A stretch of DNA of 64,000 nucleotides from UBA4582 sp002389265 (GCA_943788825.1 CALSRT010000002.1:248001-312000); one strand, 5' to 3'; counted from the first letter of the stretch, positions 53,144-62,337 are shown. Translations and numbers: made by a program. Notes: a model not told the origin generated them from the sequence alone.

Positions 53144-54298
53144 ATGGAGATTGACCTGATGACAGCACAAATACCCGATACCAGCCTGCAATTGCGTTCT
53201 TTGGTGAAATCGAGCGGAGAGCTGCAGCTATCCCTTGAGTCAGTGCCCGTGACAGCCCCTGGCGAGAATGAAGTCGTGGTGCGGGTTGAAGCCTCACCCA
53301 TCAACCCATCTGACCTGGGGCTTTTATTCGGCGGCGCTGACATGTCTACGGCTGTGGCCGGCGGCACAGCCGATCTGCCCATCATTACTGCGAAAATACC
53401 GGAAGCCATGTTCCGCGCTATGGGTGCCAGAATGGATGAGTCCTTACCCGTTGGCAATGAAGGCGGTGGTGTTGTTGTGCAGGCGGGATCGTCCGCAGCC
53501 GCGCAAGCGCTATTGGGCAAGACCGTCGGTGTCCTGGGCGGTGCCATGTACTCCCAGTATCGAACCTTGAACGTCAACCAGTGTCTGGCCCTGCCTGATG
53601 GCACAACCCCGGAAGAGGGCGCTTCATGCTTCGTCAACCCGCTCACGGCGCTGGGTATGGTTGAAACCATGCGTTTGGAAGGCCATACGGCTCTGGTGCA
53701 TACGGCGGCGGCGTCCAATCTGGGACAGATGCTGCAAAAAATCTGCCTCAATGAAGGCGTAAAGCTCGTCAATGTGGTTCGTAACCAGGCGCAGGTGGAT
53801 ATCCTTAAGGGAATTGGTGCTGAGTATGTCTGTAACTCAAGCTTGCCGTCGTTCATGGATGATTTGACCGATGCGCTGGTAGCCACCGGTGCGACTATTG
53901 CCTTTGATGCAACCGGTGGTGGCAGCCTTGCCAGTCAGATTCTGACCTGCATGGAAGTGGCAGCCAACAAGACTGCCAAGGAATTTAGTCGCTATGGATC
54001 GACAGTATTTAAGCAGGTCTATATTTACGGTGGTCTTGAACGTTCCACCACAACCTTGAGCCGCAACTTTGGTATGTCTTGGGCGCTCGGCGGTTGGCTC
54101 TTGACGCCATTCTTGATCAAGATCGGTGCCGAGGCAGCCGAGAAGCTGCGTCAGAAAGTCGCCGCAGAGATCAAAACCACTTTCGCCAGCAAGTATACGA
54201 AAACGGTCTCACTGCGCGAAGCCTTGAGTATCGATGCGATCAAGGTTTACGGTATGCAGGCGACGGGTGAAAAGTACCTGATTAATCCTAACCTTTAA
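53144..54298 (+). CDS. Zinc-type alcohol dehydrogenase-like (MDR) oxidoreductase
   Basis: MDR-family protein of 384 residues. GroES-like N-terminal domain with ASPINPSDLGLLFGG near 50, VGNEGGGVVVQAG near 102, and a Rossmann domain with ALVHTAAASNLGQMLQKIC near 180 and IAFDATGGGSLASQI near 250. It lacks the catalytic-zinc cysteine/histidine set, so it is quinone-oxidoreductase-like rather than a zinc ADH. Substrate unknown. Starts at ATG 53144 or 53159. Confidence 0.85.
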   Translation: MEIDLMTAQIPDTSLQLRSLVKSSGELQLSLESVPVTAPGENEVVVRVEASPINPSDLGLLFGGADMSTAVAGGTADLPIITAKIPEAMFRAMGARMDESLPVGNEGGGVVVQAGSSAAAQALLGKTVGVLGGAMYSQYRTLNVNQCLALPDGTTPEEGASCFVNPLTALGMVETMRLEGHTALVHTAAASNLGQMLQKICLNEGVKLVNVVRNQAQVDILKGIGAEYVCNSSLPSFMDDLTDALVATGATIAFDATGGGSLASQILTCMEVAANKTAKEFSRYGSTVFKQVYIYGGLERSTTTLSRNFGMSWALGGWLLTPFLIKIGAEAAEKLRQKVAAEIKTTFASKYTKTVSLREALSIDAIKVYGMQATGEKYLINPNL

Positions 54299-54303
54299 AC
54301 GCT

Positions 54304-55287
54304 TCAGTCGGCAGGCCCATCCTGGTTGGATGTCAGGATGACCTTGCCGGCTACCTTGCGGTCCACTAGCAGTTGATAAGCCTCGACGATATCTTCCATG
54401 GGTAAACGGTGAGAGACAAATGGCTTAATGCGGCCGCTGGCCAGCCAACCCATCAGTGTTGTGGAATTTTTCTCGGCCAGCGCCGGCTTATGGCGCTGTA
54501 GGCCGCCTATGGTATAGCCGATCACACTGGCGTCTTTCACCAGTAGATGATTAGTCTTGGCTAGCGCCGGCCTGCCACTCGTAAATCCCACGATAAGTAT
54601 TCTGCCAAAGGGTGCGATGCAGCGCATGGATTGGTCGAAGACGTCACCGCCGACCGGGTCGTAAATCACGTCAGCACCCAGGCCGCCGGTTAGCTGTTTG
54701 ACCGCCTCTCGAAAGTCCTCGTTGCTATCGATCACAGCATCGGCACCCAGTGCCGCGACGACGCCGCGTTTCTCATCAGAACCCGCTGTGCCGATCACTC
54801 GGGCGCCGAATAGCTTACCCAGATCCACGGCTGCCAGACCAACGCCGCCAGCGGCGCCGTGTACCAGCAACGTTTCACCAGCCTTTAGATTAGCGAGCTG
54901 CAAGCCATAGTAAGCGGTCATATAGTTATTCCTAAACGCCGCGGCAGCTTCCAAATCGACTTGCTCGGGCAAAATAATCACGTGCTTTGCCGCCACGTTA
55001 ACCTGTTCGACACAGCCGCCAGGTGTCAGTACCCGATCGCCGACGCGCAGGTTCGCAACATCGCTGCCTACCTCAATGATGGTACCGGCTCCCTCGCCGC
55101 CGACAGTAAAAGGTAAGCCTGAGGATTCCTGATAATCGCCCTTGATGCGCACCAGATCACTGAAAGAAATTCCCCGCGCCTGGATACTGACCTTCACCTC
55201 ATCGGCAGCGACGGGTCTCGGCACTGGGACCCGCTTAACTTTCAAATCAGTGTGACTGCCAAACTGTTCGCATTGGATGATTTTCAT
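54304..55287 (-). CDS. NADPH:quinone oxidoreductase family (MDR) protein
   Basis: A 327-residue MDR protein. ARGISFSDLVRIKGDYQ near 37, FTVGGEGAGTIIEVG near 57, the nucleotide site LLVHGAAGGVGLAAVDLGK near 136 and DVIYDPVGGDVFDQS near 208 are typical of quinone oxidoreductases, without zinc ligands. ATG 55287 gives MKIIQCEQFGS; an upstream ATG would add 8 residues. Convergent with the MDR gene at 53.1 kb, but only distantly similar to it. Confidence 0.87.
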   Translation of the reverse strand: MKIIQCEQFGSHTDLKVKRVPVPRPVAADEVKVSIQARGISFSDLVRIKGDYQESSGLPFTVGGEGAGTIIEVGSDVANLRVGDRVLTPGGCVEQVNVAAKHVIILPEQVDLEAAAAFRNNYMTAYYGLQLANLKAGETLLVHGAAGGVGLAAVDLGKLFGARVIGTAGSDEKRGVVAALGADAVIDSNEDFREAVKQLTGGLGADVIYDPVGGDVFDQSMRCIAPFGRILIVGFTSGRPALAKTNHLLVKDASVIGYTIGGLQRHKPALAEKNSTTLMGWLASGRIKPFVSHRLPMEDIVEAYQLLVDRKVAGKVILTSNQDGPAD

Positions 55288-55330
55288 GGTTTGTTTATTG
55301 TTCTGCAGCATGTAGGCCTCTTAGAGCATC

Positions 55331-56926
55331 TTATTGCGGGTTAAATGTGCCTGATGACAGCGTAGGAGTCTGTAACCAGTGGGTCAGGGCGGTCAGAGTT
55401 GATGCTACCGCACTCGCCTCCTGTGTGTTAACAGTGACCAGTAAGCGTTGTTCGTCGTTAGTAAATGGGTCAAAAGCAGTTTGTTGGGCCAGGAATTGTT
55501 CGAAGGTTGCCTCTGAGGCATCGCCCTGTCGATTGGCCAGGCGAGTTTGCGCCTCATCTGCAGATACTTGGCATTGAAGGATTCTGATGGGCATCGAAAG
55601 CTGGCTGGCAAGTTCTAGAAAACTCTGACGCCAGCCCGCGCGGATGAAAGTGGCGTCAATAATCACACCGTAGCCTGCATTGAAGATCTCTTGGCTGAGG
55701 TGTAACAGACGCGATTTGGTTAGTGTATCGGCGTCAGCCGTGTAGATGTTCAGTTTTAGTTGCTGGCTGCTGGCATCATGTCTCAAGCCGAACAGCCGCT
55801 TGCGCTCAACATCGGAACGCAGATGAATAAAGCCTGAGGCTTGAGCTAGTTGACGGGCGATAGTGGTTTTGCCGCTGCCGGAAAAGCCGCACATCAAGAC
55901 CATACCTCGTGGCGTGGGCTGACAATACTCTTGGGCACGGCGAAGGTAGCGCCAACATTGATCATGGTGCTCATGAAACGCATTGCCCCTCGACTGACTA
56001 GCCTGAATGGCATGAACCTTGGCCCTGACGAGGGCGCGATAAACTAAATAGTAATGAAGCACCTGAAGCATGTCATAGTCGCCGGTAAGGGCGAGATACT
56101 CGTTTAGTAGTTGTCGCGCGTGATGCGCATGAGTGCGAACTTGCAGGTCCATGGCGGTAAAAGCGAAATCGCTGGCCGTATCAATCCAATACAGCGCCGG
56201 ATTAAATTCGATGCAATCAAACACAAGGCACTGTCGACCATCATATAGGATATTGTCGAGATGCATATCGCCATGGCACTCTCGAATATCGCCTTGCTCA
56301 TAACGTCGTTGCAGACTGGCCTCGAGCCGCTGGTATTCTTTTTCACTCCAACCTTCTAGATCCGTTAGTGCTTGCTGTCGCTCTGGCAGGGCCAGCGCCA
56401 CCAGGTGCTTAAAATTGTCGAGTACCGGCCCCTGAATACGGTCCCTTAGTTGAAATTTTGAAGGTACTGTCTTTGCCAGACTCAGATGAAAACGAGCGAT
56501 CGTTCGAGCCAGCGATTCAACGACGGTTGCGTCGAGTAGATTGTTTTGTGCCAGCGACGTTAGCAGTTGGGATTGCGGAAACCGACGCATCTTTACCGCG
56601 TATTCAAAGACCTCCGCGGCGACCGGTCGGTCAGAATCAATAGGACTCACCACGGGCGCCGCCGCTGAGCCGCTGATAGCAACGACCTGAAGGTACAAAT
56701 CCTTGGCCGTACGACGATTCAAGCGTATTTCCTCTGCACAATAAAATTTGCGCAGGGCTAGCGTACTATAGTCCAGGAAGCCCAAATTGAGGGGCTTCTT
56801 GATCTTGTAAGCATATTCTCCCAGCAACACGATCCAGGAGATATGAGTTTCAATACATTGTGGATTAGCGCAAGCGTGTTGCACGCCATGACCCGCCAAC
56901 AGTGCCTGTGTCAATGCTAGAGTCAC
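55331..56926 (-). CDS. Fusion protein: APH-like kinase plus AAA P-loop kinase
   Basis: A 531-residue two-domain protein. Residues about 20-330 form an aminoglycoside-phosphotransferase-like kinase with HGDMHLDNILYDG near 219 (catalytic Asp) and LVFDCIEFN (metal-binding Asp). Residues about 345-531 are a P-loop kinase with LMCGFSGSGKTTIARQLAQ near 345 and a likely second motif VIIDATFIRAGW near 431. Known as a bifunctional aminoglycoside phosphotransferase/ATP-binding family; it need not confer resistance and the physiological substrate is unknown. Start GTG. Confidence 0.87.
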   Translation of the reverse strand: MTLALTQALLAGHGVQHACANPQCIETHISWIVLLGEYAYKIKKPLNLGFLDYSTLALRKFYCAEEIRLNRRTAKDLYLQVVAISGSAAAPVVSPIDSDRPVAAEVFEYAVKMRRFPQSQLLTSLAQNNLLDATVVESLARTIARFHLSLAKTVPSKFQLRDRIQGPVLDNFKHLVALALPERQQALTDLEGWSEKEYQRLEASLQRRYEQGDIRECHGDMHLDNILYDGRQCLVFDCIEFNPALYWIDTASDFAFTAMDLQVRTHAHHARQLLNEYLALTGDYDMLQVLHYYLVYRALVRAKVHAIQASQSRGNAFHEHHDQCWRYLRRAQEYCQPTPRGMVLMCGFSGSGKTTIARQLAQASGFIHLRSDVERKRLFGLRHDASSQQLKLNIYTADADTLTKSRLLHLSQEIFNAGYGVIIDATFIRAGWRQSFLELASQLSMPIRILQCQVSADEAQTRLANRQGDASEATFEQFLAQQTAFDPFTNDEQRLLVTVNTQEASAVASTLTALTHWLQTPTLSSGTFNPQ

Positions 56927-57044
56927 GTTGCTACCCCTGCTTGTGGAGTGAATGACTAGTGCTCAGATTAACCCTTGCTCGAGCCAAGTGGTGACGTACT
57001 AATCCGCGCGCCGTAAACAGCCTAAGGCAAGAACGACCCGGGTG

Positions 57045-57569
57045 TCAGGGCCGTCTCGGGGCATTCAGCGCCTGCAGGTTTTTGACCAGCTCAGCCCCTG
57101 CTGTGCGGGGGCTGACCGCTTTATCAATTTTTCGAACAATTCCTTGGCGATCAATATAGAAGGTCCAGCGCCGCGCCAGACCGCTCGCTGACAGGACTCC
57201 AAAAGCTTGACTCATCTGTTTGTCAGCGTCAGACAAGATTGGGAAGCTGGCGGCATTCTTTTCAGCAAAGGCTTTATTGTCCTCAAGACTATCAACACTC
57301 GCCATGAAGTAGGCGACGTCAAACTCGCGAATTTCCTGGTCACTGTCACGCAGCGCCTTGCATTCGAGAGTTCAGCCACCGGTAAAGGCCTTGGGAAAGA
57401 ACGCAATGACGACGAATTGCTTGTCCCTGAAGTCGGTTAGCGAATAGTAGTGACCATCGCTGCCCGGGAGACGAAAGTCCGGTGCTGGATCGCCGACCTG
57501 TAATTCTGCCGCATTTGCTGAGGCCGCGGCGATAAGCCAGGCGGCCAGTACCCGTTGATAAAATCTCAT
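57045..57569 (-). CDS. Probable selenocysteine-containing periplasmic peroxiredoxin (in-frame TGA read as Sec)
   Basis: One reading frame of 174 codons interrupted once by TGA (57372-57374). Before it: signal peptide MRFYQRVLAAWLIAAASANA, then LQVGDPAPDFRLPGSDG and FFPKAFTGG. After it: TLECKALRDSDQEIREF, FMASVDSLEDNKAFAEKN, FPILSDADKQMSQAFGV and WTFYIDRQGIVRK. AhpC/TSA peroxiredoxins carry the peroxidatic Cys in (A/T)xxxCTxE; the TGA sits exactly there, as codon 66, with a possible resolving Cys four residues on. AAGGAG is 7 nt before the ATG. A SECIS-like hairpin follows. Predicted to reduce peroxides in the periplasm. Alternative: a nonsense-mutated pseudogene. Confidence 0.8.
57338..57357 (-). 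promoter_or_regulatory. Candidate bacterial SECIS hairpin
   Basis: Downstream of the UGA, GGCGCUG pairs with CAGUGACC (one bulged A on the 3' side, one G-U pair) around loop CGUGA. The loop starts 22 nt after the UGA and has G among its first two bases, as in published bacterial SECIS models. Folding was by eye. Confidence 0.6.
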
Positions 57570-57721
57570 TGTCGTTCTCCTTGTGACCGATTGCTAATTG
57601 CTGTCTAACTGCGCTCGATTTCCTTGAGCCATCCGAGTTGTCGATGGGTATAACTTATGGGCTGATTAGGACGCTGTACACGTCGAGCCATAGAACTGTG
57701 TTCAGTTAGGTTTGCCACGCA

Positions 57722-59338
57722 CTACTGTGGCACGTCACTGGCATCACTGGCGAGCAAAGACTGGCAGTTGCTCATCTGCGTCGAACCTGTGCCTTGCCGA
57801 CTACAGAGTGTGTGCAAGCGGGCGTCAAAGTTTCCAAGTAGGTCAATACCTGCAGCTGTTTGCCAGGCGTGCAGATCCTTGTTGAGGCGTCGCAAAACCC
57901 GAAAATTGCGTCCCGCAAAGGCATCGACAATGGCATCGCCACTATCCTGGTGTTGGCTCAATTCGTTCATTAGCGCCAGCGCCGTCTGACTGATTTCTTC
58001 TTGTCGTTGGGGTGCGAGTCTGATCAGGCTGCGTACATAGCTGACTCCCCACTGTAAGCGCGTGGCTTGCCCAGTGCTCGACTGATAAGCCTTGAGCCGC
58101 CACTCCAGGGCTTCGTCAATGCTGCCGGCGGTTTCCGCCAGGGCCGCGAGATTGCTCATAAAGTAATAGGGTGCTGCCGATTTTTCCAACTCCGCCAGCA
58201 ACAACTGTTTGGCTTCATCCTGGAGCCCGGCAGTTTCGAGTAGATAGCTAATCTGATTCACCACGCTTTGGCGAGCATAGGCATTTCGAGTCACTTGGTT
58301 GGCCTTTTCGGCATCCAGCTGAATAGCCGTGATCTGCGCCGTGGGGAGTGTTGCCGGGGTCGCATCGCCGTCGAAATAAAACCCCAGATACGGGAACCAG
58401 CCTGCCAATTGCTCGGCGGTTGATAGGCGCTTATTGTGGCGTAGATCGAGCATCGCCTGCTGCCACTGATTTTGTAATCTGGCCAATGCCAATGCATCAA
58501 GATCGAGCACACTGGCAATCTCGATCGCGTAATAGGCCAGGTAGTCCCACGTACCAATGATCAGTTCTGGTGCCGCCAAAATGCGGGTGAGTGGTGCGGC
58601 ATCGGCTTTTTGACGGGTCTTGGCCTCATCTTGCCCGGCAGCTAGCATCACCAAATATTGCAGATACAGCCGCGCACTGGCTTCTGGATCCTGGTTCGAT
58701 ACCCGCTCCGCGAGTTGACTAAACAGGATGGGGTCGGTACCGACGGGCAGCGCTTCAAAGTCCTGGCCCCAGGAATAATAAGCGAGTTGCCTAAAGTCGG
58801 AAGCGAGCAGTTGATCCGGCGAGTTCAGCGCGAGTTGGACCAGCATGCGCGTAGGGCGCAGCGTGTCGAGGCTGGAGAGCAGGATTGAGTTATAGCGAGA
58901 GATGTCTATCCCACCAGGAATGCGAGTCACTTCCTCTCCCTGGGGGCTGAAGATAATCATGGTGGGGTAGCCCTTGACGCCAAACTCTTCGCCCACAGAC
59001 TGGGCGCGTTCGGTATCGCCATCCAGATAGATAGGAATAAACAGTTTTGATTGGGCGATAAATTCTGGGCTCTTGAAGACAGTATGTTTGATTTCCTGGC
59101 AAGGCGGACACCATACCGCGCCCCAGTACATAAAAATGGGTTTGTTGGCGGCGGCGGCGAGGTTAAAAGCCTCGGCCACGGAGCCTTCAAACCAGGGAAT
59201 CCCGTGACCCTCGTTGCTGTGTCTCTCAATTTGAGCGGTTTCGTCTGGCTGTTCGGTGTCTGAATCTAGCGCCGGATTACAGGCGGTCAGACACAACAGT
59301 ATCAAACTGACGATCATTCCAAGCGTTAACTTGCGCAT
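57722..59338 (-). CDS. Thioredoxin-fold lipoprotein
   Basis: A 538-residue lipoprotein: signal peptide with lipobox LILLCLTAC (Cys 20), an acidic linker, then a thioredoxin-like domain (about 45-155) with the redox site WCPPC near 77 and cis-Pro in GYPTMIIF. The remaining 380 residues are helical, TPR-like (ASARLYLQYLVMLA, EAKQLLLAELEKS). It ends 152 bp before the candidate seleno-peroxiredoxin on the same strand, so it is a plausible reductant for it. Exported to the periplasmic face by the lipobox. Confidence 0.85.
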   Translation of the reverse strand: MRKLTLGMIVSLILLCLTACNPALDSDTEQPDETAQIERHSNEGHGIPWFEGSVAEAFNLAAAANKPIFMYWGAVWCPPCQEIKHTVFKSPEFIAQSKLFIPIYLDGDTERAQSVGEEFGVKGYPTMIIFSPQGEEVTRIPGGIDISRYNSILLSSLDTLRPTRMLVQLALNSPDQLLASDFRQLAYYSWGQDFEALPVGTDPILFSQLAERVSNQDPEASARLYLQYLVMLAAGQDEAKTRQKADAAPLTRILAAPELIIGTWDYLAYYAIEIASVLDLDALALARLQNQWQQAMLDLRHNKRLSTAEQLAGWFPYLGFYFDGDATPATLPTAQITAIQLDAEKANQVTRNAYARQSVVNQISYLLETAGLQDEAKQLLLAELEKSAAPYYFMSNLAALAETAGSIDEALEWRLKAYQSSTGQATRLQWGVSYVRSLIRLAPQRQEEISQTALALMNELSQHQDSGDAIVDAFAGRNFRVLRRLNKDLHAWQTAAGIDLLGNFDARLHTLCSRQGTGSTQMSNCQSLLASDASDVPQ

Positions 59339-59365
59339 GGCAGGTCCTGGCTCCGGGCGGTTTGT

Positions 59366-60547
59366 TTAACCGTTGACTCGGGCCTCAGGCCACAAGCGCA
59401 GAAAATTTTCACTGAAGAACTTTTCTTTGACGGCTTCGGCCTCGCTAGCGAGGGAGTCTTCGAATTTCTTGATGGGATTCCGCCCGCCCTCGACGTGAGG
59501 GTAATCGCTTGAGAAGAGATACAGATCTGGATTCGACTGCTCAATAAGATTGGCGACGTCCTCATGGGGGAAAGGCGTGAAGCCCATCTGCTCGCTGAGC
59601 TGCTGAGACGGAGTCCGGTCAAATTGCACGGAAGTGTCGACGCGGCCGTAAATTTTCGCAACCCAATCCAGTCGTTTAGTCAGCTCGGGTACCCAACCGG
59701 CGCCCAGTTCCACGGCAGCACCGCGCAGCGCAGGGTGGCGGTCGAAGACGCCGTCCAGTAATAGCATGCTGATAAAAGTTTCTGGCGGCTGATGCATGAC
59801 AGCAGCGTCCTTAGTTCGCACATTCTCGCCGCCACCCATCCAATCCTTGACTGCTGCGCGACCATTGTTGCTCCAGGATTTCAATGCTTGCAGCGGTGAG
59901 CCACCCACGTGCAACACAAAGGGCGTGCCGGATTCTGCCAGCAGAGCCCAGAAAGGCTCGAGGTCAACGTGGCCCGGCGACATATCAATGGGCGCGCGAT
60001 GGGGTACCCAGATTGCCTTCAGACCTGAGTCAATGGCGAACTTCAATTCGGTCAGGGCATGCTCCGGGCTGTCCAGCGGGACAATGCCCACGCCCAATAA
60101 ACGATCATCTGCTTGGCAAAAATCCACCATGTGGCGATTATGTGCTCGGGTTGCGCCATACCGCAGATGTGGCGGCTTTTTTGAACTGGGGTGAAACGGA
60201 AAAGCGACACTGTGGGTGGCAAACACCAGCTGCTTTTTAAAACCTAGCATATCCATGGCGACCTTGCGGTCATCGCCGTTGAAGGCACCGAGCGCCTGGA
60301 TTTCTTTGGAGCTTTCGATCAGCTTGTCGCCCAAAGCGACCATGCTGGCCTTGTGTTCCGTGCTGTGTTGTCCGCCCTGGCTCATGATAACAGCGACTTC
60401 TTCGTCAGACACCAATGAGGCACTGTAGCTGACCTGAGGAATTTCATCCCGGATCGCAGGATCAGCATAGTCCTTGAGGAAGTTGGGAAGCTCCATGATA
60501 TGGCTGTCAGCGTCATAGTAAGGCCGATGGTCCGGTGCATAGGTCAT
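59366..60547 (-). CDS. Amidohydrolase-2 family protein
   Basis: TIM-barrel metal-dependent hydrolase, 393 residues. N-terminal DADSHIMELPNFL with the first ligand His near 16, FVLHVGG near 210, and FSSDYPHVEGGRNP near 352 with the C-terminal Asp/His. The family includes decarboxylases of aromatic acids as well as hydrolases; substrate not resolved. It lies 27 bp after the thioredoxin-fold lipoprotein's end on the same strand, but unrelated in function as far as I can see. Confidence 0.85.
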   Translation of the reverse strand: MTYAPDHRPYYDADSHIMELPNFLKDYADPAIRDEIPQVSYSASLVSDEEVAVIMSQGGQHSTEHKASMVALGDKLIESSKEIQALGAFNGDDRKVAMDMLGFKKQLVFATHSVAFPFHPSSKKPPHLRYGATRAHNRHMVDFCQADDRLLGVGIVPLDSPEHALTELKFAIDSGLKAIWVPHRAPIDMSPGHVDLEPFWALLAESGTPFVLHVGGSPLQALKSWSNNGRAAVKDWMGGGENVRTKDAAVMHQPPETFISMLLLDGVFDRHPALRGAAVELGAGWVPELTKRLDWVAKIYGRVDTSVQFDRTPSQQLSEQMGFTPFPHEDVANLIEQSNPDLYLFSSDYPHVEGGRNPIKKFEDSLASEAEAVKEKFFSENFLRLWPEARVNG

Positions 60548-60696
60548 GGCGAATCTCCAGATTGGATTTACAGTAGGCGCAAATGTAACGTTTAATGGTC
60601 CAGGCTGTCCAGCCAGCCGCGAATCTGCGCGATGAAGTTGTTACTCGAGCGGTGTCTTTGGTATCTTGGATGGCTTACATCTTAGGGGTTAACTTC

Positions 60697-61311
60697 ATGA
60701 CATCGACGACTGCTGAAATCGGCGCAGGGCCTGTGAACCCAAGGTTCCCCTTGCCAGATCTGAATGGCCTGCCTGAGGATATCAAGCTGCGGATACTTTC
60801 CGTTCAGGAAAAATCGGGATTTATACCGAATGTGTTTTTGGTCTATGCCCGGCGCCCGGCCGAGTTCAGGGCATTCTTTGCATACCATGATGCGCTGATG
60901 GACAAGCAAGGTGGCCTGTCCAAAGCCGAGCGCGAGATGATTGTTGTGGCGACCTCGGGCGCCAATCAATGCCTATACTGTGTGGTTGCTCACGGTGCCA
61001 TCCTGCGAATTCGCGCCAAAGATGGCTTGCTCGCTGATCAGGTCGCCGTTAACTATCGCAAGGCCAATATTACGCCTCGACAGATGGCCATGCTGGACCT
61101 GGCGATGAAGGTCAGCGAGAATGCGGCCGCCGTGACCGAGGCTGACTTCCAGCAATTGCAGGTTCATGGTTTCGATGACGACGATATCTGGGATATTTGT
61201 GCGATCACTGCCTTTTTCGGCTTGAGTAATCGGATGGCGAACGTCACTTCCATGCAACCCAACGCGGAGTTTTATGGAATGGGTCGGGACCTTGCCAAAC
61301 CCGTCAACTAA
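60697..61311 (+). CDS. AhpD-like / carboxymuconolactone decarboxylase family protein
   Basis: A 204-residue protein of the CMD/AhpD-like (peroxidase-related) family. The signature SGANQCLYCVVAHG near 88 gives a CxxC with His four residues after the second Cys, the AhpD thiol-relay arrangement. VNPRFPLPDLNGLPED and FIPNVFLVYARRPAEF are typical of the uncharacterised peroxidase-related group. ATG 60697 with AGGGG upstream; the frame extends to 60595. Could belong to peroxide defence. Confidence 0.86.
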   Translation: MTSTTAEIGAGPVNPRFPLPDLNGLPEDIKLRILSVQEKSGFIPNVFLVYARRPAEFRAFFAYHDALMDKQGGLSKAEREMIVVATSGANQCLYCVVAHGAILRIRAKDGLLADQVAVNYRKANITPRQMAMLDLAMKVSENAAAVTEADFQQLQVHGFDDDDIWDICAITAFFGLSNRMANVTSMQPNAEFYGMGRDLAKPVN

Positions 61312-61397
61312 CCAATCAACAGCGAAGCAGGAGCATAACTATCAACGAGCCAACGGATAAAACCCATCGCAACGATATTTACGGTGATCTAAAACCC

Positions 61398-62093
61398 GTG
61401 AGTGAAGCCAGCTTGGCACCACCGATTCCCGCAGCAACCGTGGTCATTCTCAAAGACTTTGGGGAAGCCGCCGGGGTCGAGGTGCTGATGTTGCGGAAAA
61501 ACTCCAAGATCGCCTTTGGTGGCATGTGGGTTTTCCCTGGCGGGCGTATTGACCCGGAGGACTATCCGGCCGATGGCGATGTTGATGTTGCCGCTCGAAA
61601 TGCTGCTGCCAGGGAGACCATGGAAGAAGCGGGGCTGACCGCGGCTATCGACGACTTTGTGTTGTTTGCCCACTGGACGCCGCCGGCGACCACGCCGAAA
61701 CGCTTCGCGACCTGGTTCTTCGCAACCCGTACCCTGATTGATGAACCCATACAGATTGATGGCGGAGAGATACTCGACCATCTGTGGATCAACCCTGCTG
61801 ATGCATTGGCGAAACACAAGGCTGGCGAGATCGATCTTGCGCCACCGACTTGGATCACGCTGTACCAGCTTGCGCTGCATGGTGCTGGTCATGAGATTAT
61901 CACGCATTTTGAATCACAGCCGCATAAGGTCTACCAGACTCGAGTCGTCAAAAATGCGCAAGGTGTGAGAGTGGCGCTCTGGCAGGGCGACGCGGGGTAC
62001 GAGTCGTCCGATGCTGATGTCGAGGGTGAACGTCACCGACTGGTGTTGGCCGAGACTGGCTTTGTATTCGAAAACACGGCGGAAACTTATTAA
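61398..62093 (+). CDS. NUDIX hydrolase
   Basis: A 231-residue NUDIX protein. Nudix box region: WVFPGGRIDPED near 37 and RNAAARETMEEAGLTAAI near 60; the spacing between the two halves is longer than in the classic box, as in the NudL/CoA and Nudix-18 type proteins. Start: GTG 61398 has no strong binding site. The coding frame continues upstream in AGGAG-cATA-ACT-ATC codons (61329-61343), so a non-ATG start near 61335-61341 is possible. 86 bp after the AhpD-like gene. Confidence 0.83.
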   Translation: MSEASLAPPIPAATVVILKDFGEAAGVEVLMLRKNSKIAFGGMWVFPGGRIDPEDYPADGDVDVAARNAAARETMEEAGLTAAIDDFVLFAHWTPPATTPKRFATWFFATRTLIDEPIQIDGGEILDHLWINPADALAKHKAGEIDLAPPTWITLYQLALHGAGHEIITHFESQPHKVYQTRVVKNAQGVRVALWQGDAGYESSDADVEGERHRLVLAETGFVFENTAETY

Positions 62094-62246
62094 GGCCAAC
62101 CACGACAAAATATCGCTTGAATTTTGGTCTAACGAATCTGCTGGGTTTCGGTTGTAGCTTGGCGCAAGCAGAAAAGCGTGTCAGTCAAAGCCTGTAAGAC
62201 GCAGCGCGCCAAGATCCAGCATTTTACAGCTGCAGACGATAGCCGG

Positions 62247-62274
62247 CCAGCGACGCAACGCGGTGTGTCGCTGG
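62247..62274. repeat. 8-bp inverted repeat between the NUDIX and DUF2855 genes
   Basis: CCAGCGAC (62247-62254) and GTCGCTGG (62267-62274) with a 12-nt loop, in the 244-bp convergent gap. No T-run. A second small hairpin (GATGCT/AGCATC, 62284-62301) follows. Confidence 0.45.
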
Positions 62275-62337
62275 GCTGAACATGATGCTATCTACAGCAT
62301 CGCGACGCCGTTTAAGGTGCAAATTCACATTAAGATG

